From contig JAZJXO010000011.1 in the NCBI GenBank assembly GCA_040390855.1, forward strand, positions 14,615 to 78,614: a stretch of DNA of 64,000 bases, read 5' to 3'. The stretch comes from Parvibaculum sp040390855 (GTDB lineage Bacteria; Pseudomonadota; Alphaproteobacteria; Parvibaculales; Parvibaculaceae). Every line of letters starts with the position of its first letter. The first letter of the stretch is position 1. Below, one piece after another: positions 16,923-26,516 of this stretch. Under the pieces are notes generated by a model. It did no database searches. It saw only the letters and a program-made list of their open reading frames with translations, and was not told where the DNA came from. Both the position numbers and the translations under genes were made by a program.

Positions 16923-18434
16923 TTACTGCCGACGCCCGCCGCGTGCCGCATAGCGCACGGCTTCTTCCGCCGCACGGAACAAAGCCTTGGCCTTGTTCAC
17001 ACTTTCCATGTGCTCGCCTTCAGGGCTTGAATCCGCAACAACGCCACCGCCTGCCTGCACAAACATTTTGCCGTCTTTGACAACAGCAGTGCGCAGGATG
17101 ATGCAGGTGTCCATTTCGCCGGCCGCCGCGAAATATCCGACGCAACCGGCATAAGACCCGCGTTTTTCAAGCTCCAGCTCGTCGATGATCTCCATCGCGC
17201 GCACTTTCGGCGCACCGGAAACAGTGCCCGCCGGAAAGCCTGCAATCAGGGCTTCAATCGCATCGTAAGAGGGGTCGAGATCACCCTCCACATTCGAGAC
17301 GATATGAATGAGATGCGACGTGAGCTGCAAGGCAAACTGTTCGGTGACTTCGACAGACCCGATTTTCGACACGCGCCCCACGTCATTGCGGCCGAGATCC
17401 AATAGCATCAGATGTTCGGCGCGTTCCTTCGGATCAGCCAGCAATTCCTTGCCGATCTCAATGTCCTCGGTCGCCGAATGCCCGCGATGTCTTGTCCCTG
17501 CAATCGGACGGATTGTTATACGATTATTCCGTACACGAACGAGTATTTCAGGGCTGGAGCCGACAATCGCAAAATCCTCGAAATTGAGGAAATAGAGGAA
17601 CGGCGAGGGATTGATCCGGCGCAGCGCACGATAGAGCGAGAAGGGCGGCAGCGTGAACGGTGCTTCAAAGCGTTGCGAAAGCACAACCTGAAAAATATCA
17701 CCGGCTTTGATATATTCCTTCGCCTTGCGCACCATTTCGTAATACGTGTCCGGTGGCGTGTTCGAGACAGGCGCTGGTATATCCGCAATGGCGTCCACCT
17801 GTTCGGCATGTGGCAGTGAACGGTCGAAATCCGAGACGGCATCGTTCAGCCGCTCGCTTGCCCGTGCATAGGCCGCGCGAGCATTGGTGCCCGCTTCGGC
17901 CCGCACCGGCGTCACGATCGTCACTTCGTCTTTGACACTATCGAAAATCGCGATGATTGTCGGACGCAGAAAAATCCCGTCGGGAAGTCCAAGCCCGCCG
18001 CCGTTGATATTCGGCAGATGCTCAACAAGGCGCACCGTATCATAGCCCATATAGCCGAACACGCCTGCGGCCATTGGCGGCAAGCTCTCCGGCAACTCGA
18101 TGCGCGAGGCCTTAATGAGCGCGCGCAACGATGCAAGTGCGCCGCCCGGTTCGACGACAAACGACGTCGCATCATGGCGTGCATTGCGATTGATCTGCGC
18201 TTCATTGCCCATGCAGCGCCAGATCACGTCCGGCTTCAGTCCGATAATCGAATATCGCCCGCGCGTGTCGCCGCCCTCGACCGATTCCAGCAGAAAGCTG
18301 TTCGGCTTGCCGTCGGCAATTTTCAGCATCGCCGACACGGGTGTTTCGAGGTCCGCGACCAAACGCGTCCACACGACCTGAGGCTCACCGGCTGAATAGC
18401 GGCGTTCAAAAGTCTCAAAATCCGGCTCAATCAT
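16923..18434 (-). CDS. trpE: Anthranilate synthase component I
   Basis: Converts chorismate and ammonia to anthranilate. The start chosen gives MIEPDFETFERRYSAGEPQV and 503 residues; the longer frame upstream overlaps ppiD. Conserved blocks are LLESVEGGDTRGRYSIIG (feedback binding of Trp at residues about 47-64), GDIFQVVLSQRF, PIAGTRHRG, DLGRNDVGRV and FPAGTVSGAPKVRAMEII. It starts 34 bases after ppiD and is followed by the spacer before trpGDC. Confidence 0.96.
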   Translation of the reverse strand: MIEPDFETFERRYSAGEPQVVWTRLVADLETPVSAMLKIADGKPNSFLLESVEGGDTRGRYSIIGLKPDVIWRCMGNEAQINRNARHDATSFVVEPGGALASLRALIKASRIELPESLPPMAAGVFGYMGYDTVRLVEHLPNINGGGLGLPDGIFLRPTIIAIFDSVKDEVTIVTPVRAEAGTNARAAYARASERLNDAVSDFDRSLPHAEQVDAIADIPAPVSNTPPDTYYEMVRKAKEYIKAGDIFQVVLSQRFEAPFTLPPFSLYRALRRINPSPFLYFLNFEDFAIVGSSPEILVRVRNNRITIRPIAGTRHRGHSATEDIEIGKELLADPKERAEHLMLLDLGRNDVGRVSKIGSVEVTEQFALQLTSHLIHIVSNVEGDLDPSYDAIEALIAGFPAGTVSGAPKVRAMEIIDELELEKRGSYAGCVGYFAAAGEMDTCIILRTAVVKDGKMFVQAGGGVVADSSPEGEHMESVNKAKALFRAAEEAVRYAARGGRRQ

Positions 18435-18468
18435 AGTCAGTACGCCTTGAGCAAGGTGTAGGGAGTAC

Positions 18469-20376
18469 TCATGGCTGCTGCCCGCTTTCGGCAGCAGCCA
18501 ACTTGTTGAGCAGCGCCACATTGATCTCCGTGCCGAGTTGCCGCTCATAGGCCGCAACGGTGGTGGTCAGCATGTCCGCCGCCAACGAATCCGTCAGGCC
18601 CTTGTCCATTGCTTTATATTCGTCACTCGATGTGTCGGGCGCAGGCGTCACAACGTCGCTCACCTGCATGACGAGCATACTGTCGCCGAATCCCGCAGGG
18701 CCGAAGGCAAAACCGCCCTTGGGCAATGCGAAGATGCGCGTCACGGCGAGGCGCGAAAATGTCTCGTTCTGGCTCGCGCGTTCGATGGCGGGAGAGAGGA
18801 GAACGGCGCGACCGCCCGCGCTTTCTGCGAGCTTGTCGATGCTCTCGCCCTTCGTGCCGCGCTCTGTCAGAGCCAGCGCCATATCCGAGAGCTTTGCTTT
18901 GCGCGTCTCGTCCGTCCACAGTTTCACAACATCGGCTTTGATGTCCTTGAGCGGCTTCAGCTTCGGCGCATTCACATTGTCGATCTGCACCCAGTAATAG
19001 CCGCCTTCGCCTGTGTCGCCGGGCGGCACCTGATCACCGGCCTGATTTTCGTAAACCGATTTCAGCAGGTCTTTATAGGCAGGCAGACCTGCGGGCTTGT
19101 TGCCTTGCAGGTCGAGACCAGCCGCCGAAATACCGGTGAACTTCTGCACCTTGAGATTGTTTTTTGTCGCCGCTTCGTCCAGCGACACGCCGCCCGCGCG
19201 TGCATCTTCAATGGCGCTCTGCACATTGTAAATGTCTTCATGCGCCTTTTCGTCGGCGATCATCAGCCGGAGCTTGTCCTTCGAGCCTTCATAGGTGCTC
19301 GGCAGAGCCGACGTGATCGTGCTGACATGGAGAATGGCAAAACCAAGCGGCCCCTTCACCGGCTCGCTATATTCGCCCGCCTTGAGCGCAAAGGCCGCAT
19401 CGGCAAGGGCAGGGGAGAGCATATCCCCCTTCGTCAGATTGCCGAGTTCGACATCGCTCATGATGAGGCCGAGTTCCTTGACGATGGTTTCAACCGGCTC
19501 GCCTTTGCGCAGTCTTGCGTCGGCGGCTTTGGCTGCCTCTTCCGTCGCGAAGGGAAGCTGCATCACTTCGCGTTGCTCGGCCCGGTCGAATTCGGAACGT
19601 CGTGCTTCGTAAGCGGCTTTCAGGTCGTCTTCTGAAACAGTCACGTCCTTCGCCAGATCATCAGGCGTCAGCACCATCACCGTGAAGTCGCGTGTTTCCG
19701 GCTCAGTGAACCGGATCGCGGCTTTCTTGTAATAGGCTTCGAGCGTCGCCTCATCCGGCGCGGCAATGTCGCCGACGGCCGAAGGCGGCAAGACGAAATA
19801 GGAGGCGCGTCGCATCTCGTACTGATAGGCCGAAATCGCATCGACCATGGATGCAGGCACGGCAATGCCGACATCCATTGCGTCGTTCAACTGCAAGCGC
19901 ACGAGATATTTGCGACGGTCATCAATGAACTTCTTTTCGTTGATGCCCATGCGCTGCAGCGCGAGATCAAAGCCCTGCTTGTCAAACTTGCCGAATGTGC
20001 CGCTAAAGGTCGGATCCGTCGTAATGTTCTGCGCCACTGTCTTGTCGCTGACAGTCAGGCCCTCTTTCTTCGCGCCGATGTCAAAGGCCGTGAGCCCGAC
20101 AAGCTCGGAAAGAACCTGCACGTCGATCTGATAGGTATGCGCTTCGGCACGCGTGATCTGGCGACCGGTACGCTGCGACAGGTCGTTCAGCTTCTGGTCA
20201 AGCGCCAGTTGGAATTGCTCTACCGGAATTGGGTGTCCGCCGACTTCGGCAACCTCGGTCGAGGACGAGCCCGTGAACACGTCGTTGATGCCCCAGACGC
20301 CGAAGCTCAGGATAAGCAGGCCCATCAAACCTTTGACGATCCAACCGCGTGAGGCTTCTCTAATCGTATCGAGCAT
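18469..20376 (-). CDS. PpiD-like membrane-anchored peptidyl-prolyl isomerase / chaperone
   Basis: Periplasmic folding factor anchored in the inner membrane. The start gives MLDTIREASRGWIVKGLMG with one N-terminal membrane helix (about 14-34), typical of PpiD. A SurA_N_3-type chaperone region follows (about 35-200), then a parvulin-like PPIC domain with AFALKAGEYSEPVKGPLGFAILHV (about 315-338), then a C-terminal region. The length is 635 residues, close to the family's usual 600-640. An upstream extension of 60 residues without family similarity was rejected. It leads into trpE, an order common in Alphaproteobacteria. Confidence 0.9.
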   Translation of the reverse strand: MLDTIREASRGWIVKGLMGLLILSFGVWGINDVFTGSSSTEVAEVGGHPIPVEQFQLALDQKLNDLSQRTGRQITRAEAHTYQIDVQVLSELVGLTAFDIGAKKEGLTVSDKTVAQNITTDPTFSGTFGKFDKQGFDLALQRMGINEKKFIDDRRKYLVRLQLNDAMDVGIAVPASMVDAISAYQYEMRRASYFVLPPSAVGDIAAPDEATLEAYYKKAAIRFTEPETRDFTVMVLTPDDLAKDVTVSEDDLKAAYEARRSEFDRAEQREVMQLPFATEEAAKAADARLRKGEPVETIVKELGLIMSDVELGNLTKGDMLSPALADAAFALKAGEYSEPVKGPLGFAILHVSTITSALPSTYEGSKDKLRLMIADEKAHEDIYNVQSAIEDARAGGVSLDEAATKNNLKVQKFTGISAAGLDLQGNKPAGLPAYKDLLKSVYENQAGDQVPPGDTGEGGYYWVQIDNVNAPKLKPLKDIKADVVKLWTDETRKAKLSDMALALTERGTKGESIDKLAESAGGRAVLLSPAIERASQNETFSRLAVTRIFALPKGGFAFGPAGFGDSMLVMQVSDVVTPAPDTSSDEYKAMDKGLTDSLAADMLTTTVAAYERQLGTEINVALLNKLAAAESGQQP

Positions 20377-20620
20377 TACAACGTCTTTCCGTAGGCGGGG
20401 GCCATTCGTGTGGCCCCTGTTGACAGTTCTGGCGTGCTGTTTCTGCAAGGATATGCAGACGCGCCGCATGATAGGTGCGAGGTCTTGGCCCCGCAAGCCT
20501 GTGGCGCTCCTTCTTATTGCCTTCTTTTGACCGCTTGGCGTTTGATTTTCCAGCAAAAAACCAGTCCGCCGGTTGGCGACGCGGCGAACCTCTGCTAAAT
20601 CCGCTGCCGGAGTTCAGGAA

Positions 20621-20635
20621 CCCCCGTGTCGGGGG
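20621..20635 (+). promoter_or_regulatory. GC hairpin in the 5' leader of tpiA
   Basis: CCCCCG-TGT-CGGGGG forms a perfect six-pair stem 25 bases upstream of the tpiA start, just ahead of the GGGAG ribosome site. There is no T run, so it is probably a leader structure rather than a terminator. Confidence 0.4.
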
Positions 20636-20659
20636 CGTATGAGTTAGGGAGACGATGAC

Positions 20660-21427
20660 ATGGCGGCTGCGGTGAAAGTTAAAGCTCTGGTTGCGGGCAA
20701 CTGGAAGATGAACGGCCTCAAGGCTTCATCCAAAGAAGTGAAGGCGCTCGCCAGGCTCATCGCCAAAGCAACCAAAAAAGCCAAATGCGATGTCCTCATT
20801 TGCCCGCCCGCCACGCTGGTTTCAGCCCTGAAGGAGGCGGCCAAGGGCTCAAAAATCGCCATAGGCGGTCAGGACTGCCACGCCAATGTCTCCGGTGCCC
20901 ATACTGGCGACATCTCCGCTGAAATGCTGAAAGACGCAGGCGCGGCGTATGTCATCGTCGGCCATTCCGAACGCCGCGCCGATCACGCCGAAACCTCCGC
21001 CATTGTGCGCGCCAAAGCCGAAGCCGCCCATCGCGCAGGCCTCATCGCGATCGTCTGCGTCGGCGAAACGGAAGCCCAGCGTGATGCGGGTGAAACCCTG
21101 ACTGTCATCGGGGACCAACTCGAACACTCGCTCCCCAATGGCATCACCGCCAAAAACACCGTCGTCGCCTACGAGCCCGTCTGGGCCATTGGTACGGGCC
21201 GCACCCCGACTGCCGAAGACGTCGCCAAAGTCCACGCCGCCATCCGTGCGACTCTCAAAAAGCGCTTCAAGGCGGAAGGCGAAGCCATGCGCCTCCTCTA
21301 CGGCGGCTCGGTCAAAGCCTCCAACGCTGCCGAACTCATGTCCGTGCCCAACGTCAACGGCACCCTCGTCGGTGGTGCCAGCCTCAAAGCGACGGACTTT
21401 GACGGCATCATCGCCGCGTATCGGTAA
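20660..21427 (+). CDS. tpiA: Triosephosphate isomerase
   Basis: Interconverts dihydroxyacetone phosphate and glyceraldehyde 3-phosphate. The 255-residue barrel shows VAGNWKMNG (catalytic Lys), IVGHSERR (catalytic His), AYEPVWAIGTGRTPT (catalytic Glu and loop 6) and LYGGSVKASNAAEL. It is divergent from ppiD and upstream of secG and pyrG, the usual alphaproteobacterial order. Confidence 0.97.
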   Translation: MAAAVKVKALVAGNWKMNGLKASSKEVKALARLIAKATKKAKCDVLICPPATLVSALKEAAKGSKIAIGGQDCHANVSGAHTGDISAEMLKDAGAAYVIVGHSERRADHAETSAIVRAKAEAAHRAGLIAIVCVGETEAQRDAGETLTVIGDQLEHSLPNGITAKNTVVAYEPVWAIGTGRTPTAEDVAKVHAAIRATLKKRFKAEGEAMRLLYGGSVKASNAAELMSVPNVNGTLVGGASLKATDFDGIIAAYR

Positions 21428-21764
21428 GCAAAGCTCCTCTTCAAATGATGCTGCCACCCTGCGCTTGGCGCGGGGCTGTGGAGCCGTTTGCACTGAAATT
21501 GCCTCTTCCGTAGCCTCCAGCGCCGCTTATCTAAAAAATAACAAGGTTTTCCGCCATAATTAACAGTCTCCGTATGCGCGAATTCCGCCGCTCGCTGGCC
21601 ATGCCGCCCTCGGTCTATCGTCAATCCCTTTCCTGAACCCCTCATTTGACGCACCCCCACCTCAGCACTGGAAACCTTTTCGCGCATAGGGTACAAACCG
21701 CCCCGTTCCCCGTCCGGTTCGTGCCGGTCGGCCCTTCAGCCTGTAAAAACGGACCGTAAGCGCC

Positions 21765-22166
21765 ATGACAACCATCCTGTTGATAATCCATTTGATGGTC
21801 GCCCTCGTGCTGGTGGCGCTGGTCCTGTTGCAGCGCTCCGAAGGCGGTGCTTTGGGGATCGGCGGCAGCGGTGGCGGCCTCATGTCGGGTCGCGGCGCAG
21901 GCAATGCGCTGACCAAGGCCACAACGATCGTCGGCGGCATCTTTTTTGTCACCAGCCTGACCCTTGTTGTGTTGGCAACGCGCAGTAGCAACGGCGGTTC
22001 TCTGCTCGATAACGTCGCCCCCGCGCCCGCAGGCATCAATCAGCCAGCGCCGGTTCAGGTTCCGGCCCCCTTGGGCTCCGGTCTTGATACCAACAAGGCG
22101 GCCACACCTGCGGCTCCGGCCGCCCCCGCAGCGCCCACAGAACCCTCGGTTCCGCGCGCTCAATAA
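21765..22166 (+). CDS. secG: Preprotein translocase subunit SecG
   Basis: Small subunit of the SecYEG channel. The 133-residue protein has two membrane helices (about 4-23 and 57-75) joined by the glycine-rich GGALGIGGSGGGLMSGRGAG stretch, typical of SecG. A long Pro/Ala-rich C-terminal tail, common in Alphaproteobacteria, follows. The 337-bp gap before it holds no clear gene. Confidence 0.93.
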   Translation: MTTILLIIHLMVALVLVALVLLQRSEGGALGIGGSGGGLMSGRGAGNALTKATTIVGGIFFVTSLTLVVLATRSSNGGSLLDNVAPAPAGINQPAPVQVPAPLGSGLDTNKAATPAAPAAPAAPTEPSVPRAQ

Positions 22167-22274
22167 TTAGTTCTGAGACCCGACCAGCCCCAAGCCGGTC
22201 GACATCCACAGTTATTTTTTAAGGGGCGTCGTTTGGCGGTCCGAATCATTTTCATTGCTGTAATCTAGGGTTCC

Positions 22275-23903
22275 ATGACGCGATATATATTTATCACTGG
22301 CGGCGTGGTCTCCTCACTTGGCAAGGGTCTCGCTTCCGCAGCATTGGGTGCGCTGCTGCAAGCGCGCGGCTATTCCGTGCGCCTGCGCAAGCTCGACCCC
22401 TATTTGAATGTTGATCCGGGCACCATGTCGCCTTATCAGCACGGTGAGGTCTATGTGACCGACGACGGGGCCGAAACCGACCTCGATCTCGGCCATTATG
22501 AGCGCTTTACAGGTGTCCCCGCCGCCAAGGCCGACAACATCACCACGGGCCGCATCTACCAGTCCATCATCACGCGTGAACGTCGCGGCGACTATCTCGG
22601 CGGTACGGTGCAGGTCATTCCGCACGTCACCGACGCGATCAAAGAATTTGTTCTGTCGGAAAATGGCGGCGTCGATTTTGTCCTCTGCGAAATCGGCGGC
22701 ACGGTCGGCGACATCGAAGGCCTGCCCTTCTTCGAAGCTATCCGCCAGCTAGGCAACGAGCTGCCGCGCGGCCACACCTGTTTCATCCACCTCACGCTGA
22801 TGCCTTTCATCCCGAGCGCCGGCGAAATGAAAACTAAGCCGACGCAGCATTCGGTGAAGGAACTCCGCTCTATCGGCATCCAGCCCGACATTCTCATGTG
22901 CCGTTGCGACCGCCCCATTCCGGTCGACGAGCGCCGCAAGATCGCGCTCTTCTGCAACGTGCGCCCTAGTGCCGTCATTCAGGCGATGGATGTCGACACG
23001 ATCTATGACGTGCCCAACGCCTATCATGCCGAAGGCCTCGACACCGAAGTCCTCTCCGTCTTCGGCCTGCCGGACAAAGGCACTCCTGACCTCAGCAAGT
23101 GGAACGCGATCACCCATGCGATCCGCGAACCCGAAGGCGAAGTCACCATCGCCATTGTCGGCAAATATACGGGTCTCAAAGATGCCTATAAGTCATTGAT
23201 GGAATCGCTCGTTCATGGCGGCATCGCCAACAAAGTGCGTGTGAACCTCAAGTGGCTCGAATCCGAAATCTTCGAAGAGCCGAATACCGTCCACCACCTC
23301 GAGGACGTGAACGGCATTCTTGTCCCCGGCGGCTTTGGCGAACGTGGTTCCGAAGGCAAGATCGCAGCGGCCAATTTCGCTCGTACGCGCGACGTGCCCT
23401 ATTTCGGCATCTGCTTTGGTATGCAAATGGCCGTCATTGAAGCCTTACGTAATCTTGGCGATCTCCCGCAGGCAAGCTCCACCGAATTCGGCCCCACGAA
23501 TGAGCCCGTGGTCGGTCTGATGACAGAATGGATGCATCACAACGAACTGGTCACGCGCGGTGCCGACGGTGACCTCGGCGGCACCATGCGTTTGGGTGCG
23601 TTTGAAGCCCAGCTCAAAGCAGGCAGCCGCATCGCCGACATCTATGGTTGCACCAGCATCAGCGAACGACACCGCCATCGCTACGAAGTCAACATGACCT
23701 ATCGCGAACGCCTCGAAGCGACAGGTATGCTCGTTTCCGGTGTCTCGCCCGACGGCCTCCTGCCCGAAACCATCGAGATCCCCAACCACCCGTGGTTCAT
23801 TGGCGTGCAATACCACCCCGAACTCAAATCCAAACCCTTCGCACCACACCCGCTGTTCCGCAGCTTCATCGAAGCCGCCGTCACGCAAAGCCGCTTGGTG
23901 TGA
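22275..23903 (+). CDS. pyrG: CTP synthase
   Basis: Amidates UTP to CTP with glutamine. The 542-residue protein starts MTRYIFITGGVVSSLGKGLA (P-loop-like synthetase domain, to about 265). The C-terminal class I amidotransferase domain carries the nucleophile in FGICFGMQMAV and the histidine in YHPELKSKPF. It lies 108 bases after secG and probably has its own promoter. Confidence 0.97.
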   Translation: MTRYIFITGGVVSSLGKGLASAALGALLQARGYSVRLRKLDPYLNVDPGTMSPYQHGEVYVTDDGAETDLDLGHYERFTGVPAAKADNITTGRIYQSIITRERRGDYLGGTVQVIPHVTDAIKEFVLSENGGVDFVLCEIGGTVGDIEGLPFFEAIRQLGNELPRGHTCFIHLTLMPFIPSAGEMKTKPTQHSVKELRSIGIQPDILMCRCDRPIPVDERRKIALFCNVRPSAVIQAMDVDTIYDVPNAYHAEGLDTEVLSVFGLPDKGTPDLSKWNAITHAIREPEGEVTIAIVGKYTGLKDAYKSLMESLVHGGIANKVRVNLKWLESEIFEEPNTVHHLEDVNGILVPGGFGERGSEGKIAAANFARTRDVPYFGICFGMQMAVIEALRNLGDLPQASSTEFGPTNEPVVGLMTEWMHHNELVTRGADGDLGGTMRLGAFEAQLKAGSRIADIYGCTSISERHRHRYEVNMTYRERLEATGMLVSGVSPDGLLPETIEIPNHPWFIGVQYHPELKSKPFAPHPLFRSFIEAAVTQSRLV

Positions 23904-23913
23904 GGTGGAATTG

Positions 23914-23936
23914 AAATTGGTCCAATGGACCAATTT
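23914..23936 (+). terminator. Perfect 10-bp inverted repeat after pyrG
   Basis: AAATTGGTCC-AAT-GGACCAATTT begins 11 bases after the pyrG stop. The tail has few T residues, so it may be a weak terminator or an RNA-stabilising hairpin. Confidence 0.45.
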
Positions 23937-24230
23937 CCTGCTGAGTTTTTGACCGCTCTTCGTTCACAAAAATCATCACCCATTTGTCATAATCGCTGAT
24001 GTAATCTTCCTGTCATGGCGCCGCCGAGATAGCTTCGCGATTCAGTTTTCCACGCCCGAAGACGGAGCGGCAAAACGTGCCCTCATTCACATCGTCGCTC
24101 AGAATGTCCGTGCACTGACCTATGCCACCGGCCACTGGCCACCGCGAACCCCCGCTCCAATAAGGCCCGCTTCTGTGGCGCCGTCTGGGCCTCGACGCGC
24201 GACAGCAATGTTCGGAATGGGTGTTGTCTA
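23937..24230. other. Gap between pyrG and queF with no confident gene
   Basis: Frames on both strands stay open in parts, but none has a plausible start, ribosome site or recognisable protein. It may hold the decayed remains of a gene. I see nothing firm. Confidence 0.4.
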
Positions 24231-24701
24231 TCAGCCCCGTCCGCGATAGGTCGGCACACCCTGATCCGGCACCCAAAGCCCCGTCGGCACTTTTCCTGTC
24301 TGCCAGAACACATCAATCGGAATGCCGCCGCGCGGATACCAATAGCCGCCGATGCGAAACCATTTGGGTGCAAGCAGCTTCACCAACCGGCGACCGATGG
24401 CGACCGTGCAGTCCTCGTGGAATGCGCCGTGATTGCGGAAGCTCTGCATATAGAGTTTCAGGGATTTGGACTCGACGAGCCATTTGCCCGGCGCATAGTC
24501 GATGACGAGATGGGCGAAGTCTGGCTGGCCGGTCACGGGGCAGAGTGATGTAAATTCGGGGATGGTGAAACGTGCGAGATAATCCGTGTCCGATTGTGGA
24601 TTGGGTACGCGTTCCAGAACCGCTTCCTCCGGCGAATCGGGGGTAGCGATATTTTTTCCGAGTTGCGTGAGTTTTTCTGTCCCCGCTTTTTTCGCCATCA
24701 T
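24231..24701 (-). CDS. queF: NADPH-dependent preQ0 reductase QueF
   Basis: Reduces 7-cyano-7-deazaguanine (preQ0) to preQ1 for queuosine. The 156-residue protein is the short, unimodular type. It has the thioimide-forming cysteine in FTSLCPVTGQPDFA and the QueF motif ESKSLKLYMQSFRNHGAFHEDC. It is the last gene of queC-queE-queD-queF, 21 bases after queD. Together the four genes carry dihydroneopterin triphosphate to preQ1, lacking only the GTP cyclohydrolase step. Confidence 0.95.
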   Translation of the reverse strand: MMAKKAGTEKLTQLGKNIATPDSPEEAVLERVPNPQSDTDYLARFTIPEFTSLCPVTGQPDFAHLVIDYAPGKWLVESKSLKLYMQSFRNHGAFHEDCTVAIGRRLVKLLAPKWFRIGGYWYPRGGIPIDVFWQTGKVPTGLWVPDQGVPTYRGRG

Positions 24702-24722
24702 CTATCCCCGTTATTTGTCAGA

Positions 24723-25088
24723 TCACGCGTCCGGACCGTCATAGACGCAACCCTCGTTGCACGATGCCCGATGCACTTCGATGCGGGTGAGCAAGGGTAG
24801 GGTCGGCTTCAATCGGTCCCATAACCACATGGTGATAAGTTCCAGCGTCGGGTTTTCGAGACCCTTAATGTCATTGAGCATCCGATGATCAATCTCTACT
24901 CGAAAGCGCTCGATCTCTTGCTCGAAATGCTCGAAATGCATGAGCAGTCCGCTAGCCTTGTCGACCTTCCCCTCAAGCCACAGCACAACCCTGAACGAGT
25001 GTCCGTGCACGCGCCGGTTGGGGTGACCTTCCGGTGCTGTGGGCAGGAAATGGGCCGCGTCGAAGTGAAATTCCTTGTAGAGTCTCAT
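24723..25088 (-). CDS. queD: 6-carboxytetrahydropterin synthase-like protein QueD, lacking the usual Cys
   Basis: The start MRLYKEFHFDAAHFLP overlaps the queE stop (TGATG) and gives 121 residues. The zinc-binding histidines are present (His13, and His28 and His30 in RVHGHSF). At the position where E. coli QueD has its catalytic cysteine (EGHKCGRLHGH) this protein has EGHPNRRVHGH, so asparagine replaces it. Two cysteines near the C-terminus (ASCNEGC) match a conserved pair in E. coli. The operon context still argues for a queuosine role. Confidence 0.88.
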   Translation of the reverse strand: MRLYKEFHFDAAHFLPTAPEGHPNRRVHGHSFRVVLWLEGKVDKASGLLMHFEHFEQEIERFRVEIDHRMLNDIKGLENPTLELITMWLWDRLKPTLPLLTRIEVHRASCNEGCVYDGPDA

Positions 25089-25732
25089 CACGGAATACCG
25101 ATCATTTTGTGCGTCTGAAGCGACAATTTCCATTTGGGATGTGCCAGACAATATGCGGTTGCCGCCCTGATGTTTTCGTCCGTAGCCGGACCATTTCCAA
25201 TGACATCCCTGCCTTGCAGGAAGTGATTTTTGAAGGGGAGGGCTTCGAACCGTTCGGGCATCGCTTTCTCTTGCGGATAGACAAGTTTTAGCTCGTCCCC
25301 CGTTGTAATTCTAAGAACGGAGTCCGCTTTCGGGCTTACGCAAATCCAGTCGAGCCCTTCCGGCGGTTCGATCGTGCCATTGGTTTCGACGGCAATTTCA
25401 AAGCCGCGATCATGCAATTCGTCGATCAACTGACCATCGACTTGCAACAGCGGCTCGCCGCCTGTGCAGACAACAAAACGGTTCTCTTTCGTACCGCTCG
25501 CCCATGTCATCTCGATAGCATCCGCAAGTGCTTTGGCGTTTTGGAATTTGCCACCGCCTTCGCCATCAGTGCCGACAAAATCCGTATCGCAGAAGGTACA
25601 GACGGCGCCCGCGCGGTCCTGCTCGCGACCTGTCCATAGATTGCATCCGGCAAAGCGGCAGAATACAGAAGGTCGCCCAGCATTGGCACCTTCGCCCTGC
25701 AATGTGTAGAAAATTTCTTTGACGGAATACAT
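25088..25732 (-). CDS. queE: 7-carboxy-7-deazaguanine synthase QueE
   Basis: Radical SAM enzyme that contracts the ring of 6-carboxytetrahydropterin to 7-carboxy-7-deazaguanine. The start MYSVKEIFYTLQGEGANAGR gives 214 residues; a longer upstream extension overlaps queC. The iron-sulfur cysteines follow the spacing CX14CX2C (in CNLW...CTFCDTDF), a variant known from some proteobacterial QueE proteins, instead of CX3CX2C. VCTGGEPLLQ is the SAM-binding GGE motif. It is four bases after queC and overlaps queD by one base. Confidence 0.93.
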   Translation of the reverse strand: MYSVKEIFYTLQGEGANAGRPSVFCRFAGCNLWTGREQDRAGAVCTFCDTDFVGTDGEGGGKFQNAKALADAIEMTWASGTKENRFVVCTGGEPLLQVDGQLIDELHDRGFEIAVETNGTIEPPEGLDWICVSPKADSVLRITTGDELKLVYPQEKAMPERFEALPFKNHFLQGRDVIGNGPATDENIRAATAYCLAHPKWKLSLQTHKMIGIP

Positions 25733-25736
25733 GGGA

Positions 25737-26444
25737 TCACGCTCCGCCCGTCTTGTGCCATTTGGCATAGCCGTTTGCGCGCAGCGTGCAGGCGGGGCAG
25801 TCGTTGCAGCCGTAGCCCCAGTCATGGCGCTGTGTGCGGTCGCCGCGATAGCAGGTATGCGTATGTTCGATGATGAGGTCGACAAAAGCAGCGCCGCCAA
25901 GCTCTTTGGCTAGCGCCCATGTTTCCGCTTTGTCGATATACATCAGCGGCGTGTCAAAGGTGAAGGGCCGTGCCATGCCGAGGCTCACCGCCTGGGCAAG
26001 TGTTTGCAGCGTGTCGTTTCGGCAATCTGGATAGCCGGAATAATCTGTCTCGCACATACCGCCGACAAGGATCGTCGCACCGCGCCGGTAGCCGATTGCC
26101 GAGGCATAGACGAAGAACAAAAGATTTCGCCCGGGTACGAATGTGTTGGGAAGCCCGCTCGCATCCATCTCAATCGCCATGTCGCGGGTCAGCGCAGTGT
26201 CACTGATCTGGGCAAGTTCCCGCAGATTGAGCATGTGGTCGGGGCCGAGTTTTGCGGCCCAGTGCGGGAATTTCGATTTGATTTCGTCGAGCACGCGGAA
26301 ACGGCAGGTGAGTTCAACGCTATGCTTTTGCCCGTAGTCAAAACCCACGGTTTCGACTTCATCAAAACGAGACAAAGCGGAGGCGAGACAGACGGTCGAG
26401 TCCTGTCCTCCTGAAAAAAGCACCAGCGCTTTGTTCTTCGTCAT
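25737..26444 (-). CDS. queC: 7-cyano-7-deazaguanine synthase QueC
   Basis: Uses ATP and ammonia to turn 7-carboxy-7-deazaguanine into preQ0. The 235-residue protein has the PP-loop LFSGGQDSTVCLASAL (residues about 9-24) and the C-terminal zinc cysteines in CYRGDR and GCNDCPACTLR. It is the first gene of the operon. I found no convincing preQ1 riboswitch in its leader. Confidence 0.95.
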   Translation of the reverse strand: MTKNKALVLFSGGQDSTVCLASALSRFDEVETVGFDYGQKHSVELTCRFRVLDEIKSKFPHWAAKLGPDHMLNLRELAQISDTALTRDMAIEMDASGLPNTFVPGRNLLFFVYASAIGYRRGATILVGGMCETDYSGYPDCRNDTLQTLAQAVSLGMARPFTFDTPLMYIDKAETWALAKELGGAAFVDLIIEHTHTCYRGDRTQRHDWGYGCNDCPACTLRANGYAKWHKTGGA

Positions 26445-26516
26445 TTTACGGGTCCGGTTGAATCTTTAAGTGCCGTGTTGAATAGGAGCTGCGCCCTTGC
26501 GTCAAGTCACATGTCG

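Noticed and set aside
26445..26516. preQ1 riboswitch before queC
   Set aside because: No pseudoknot-like pattern matching the known preQ1 classes was found in the leader.
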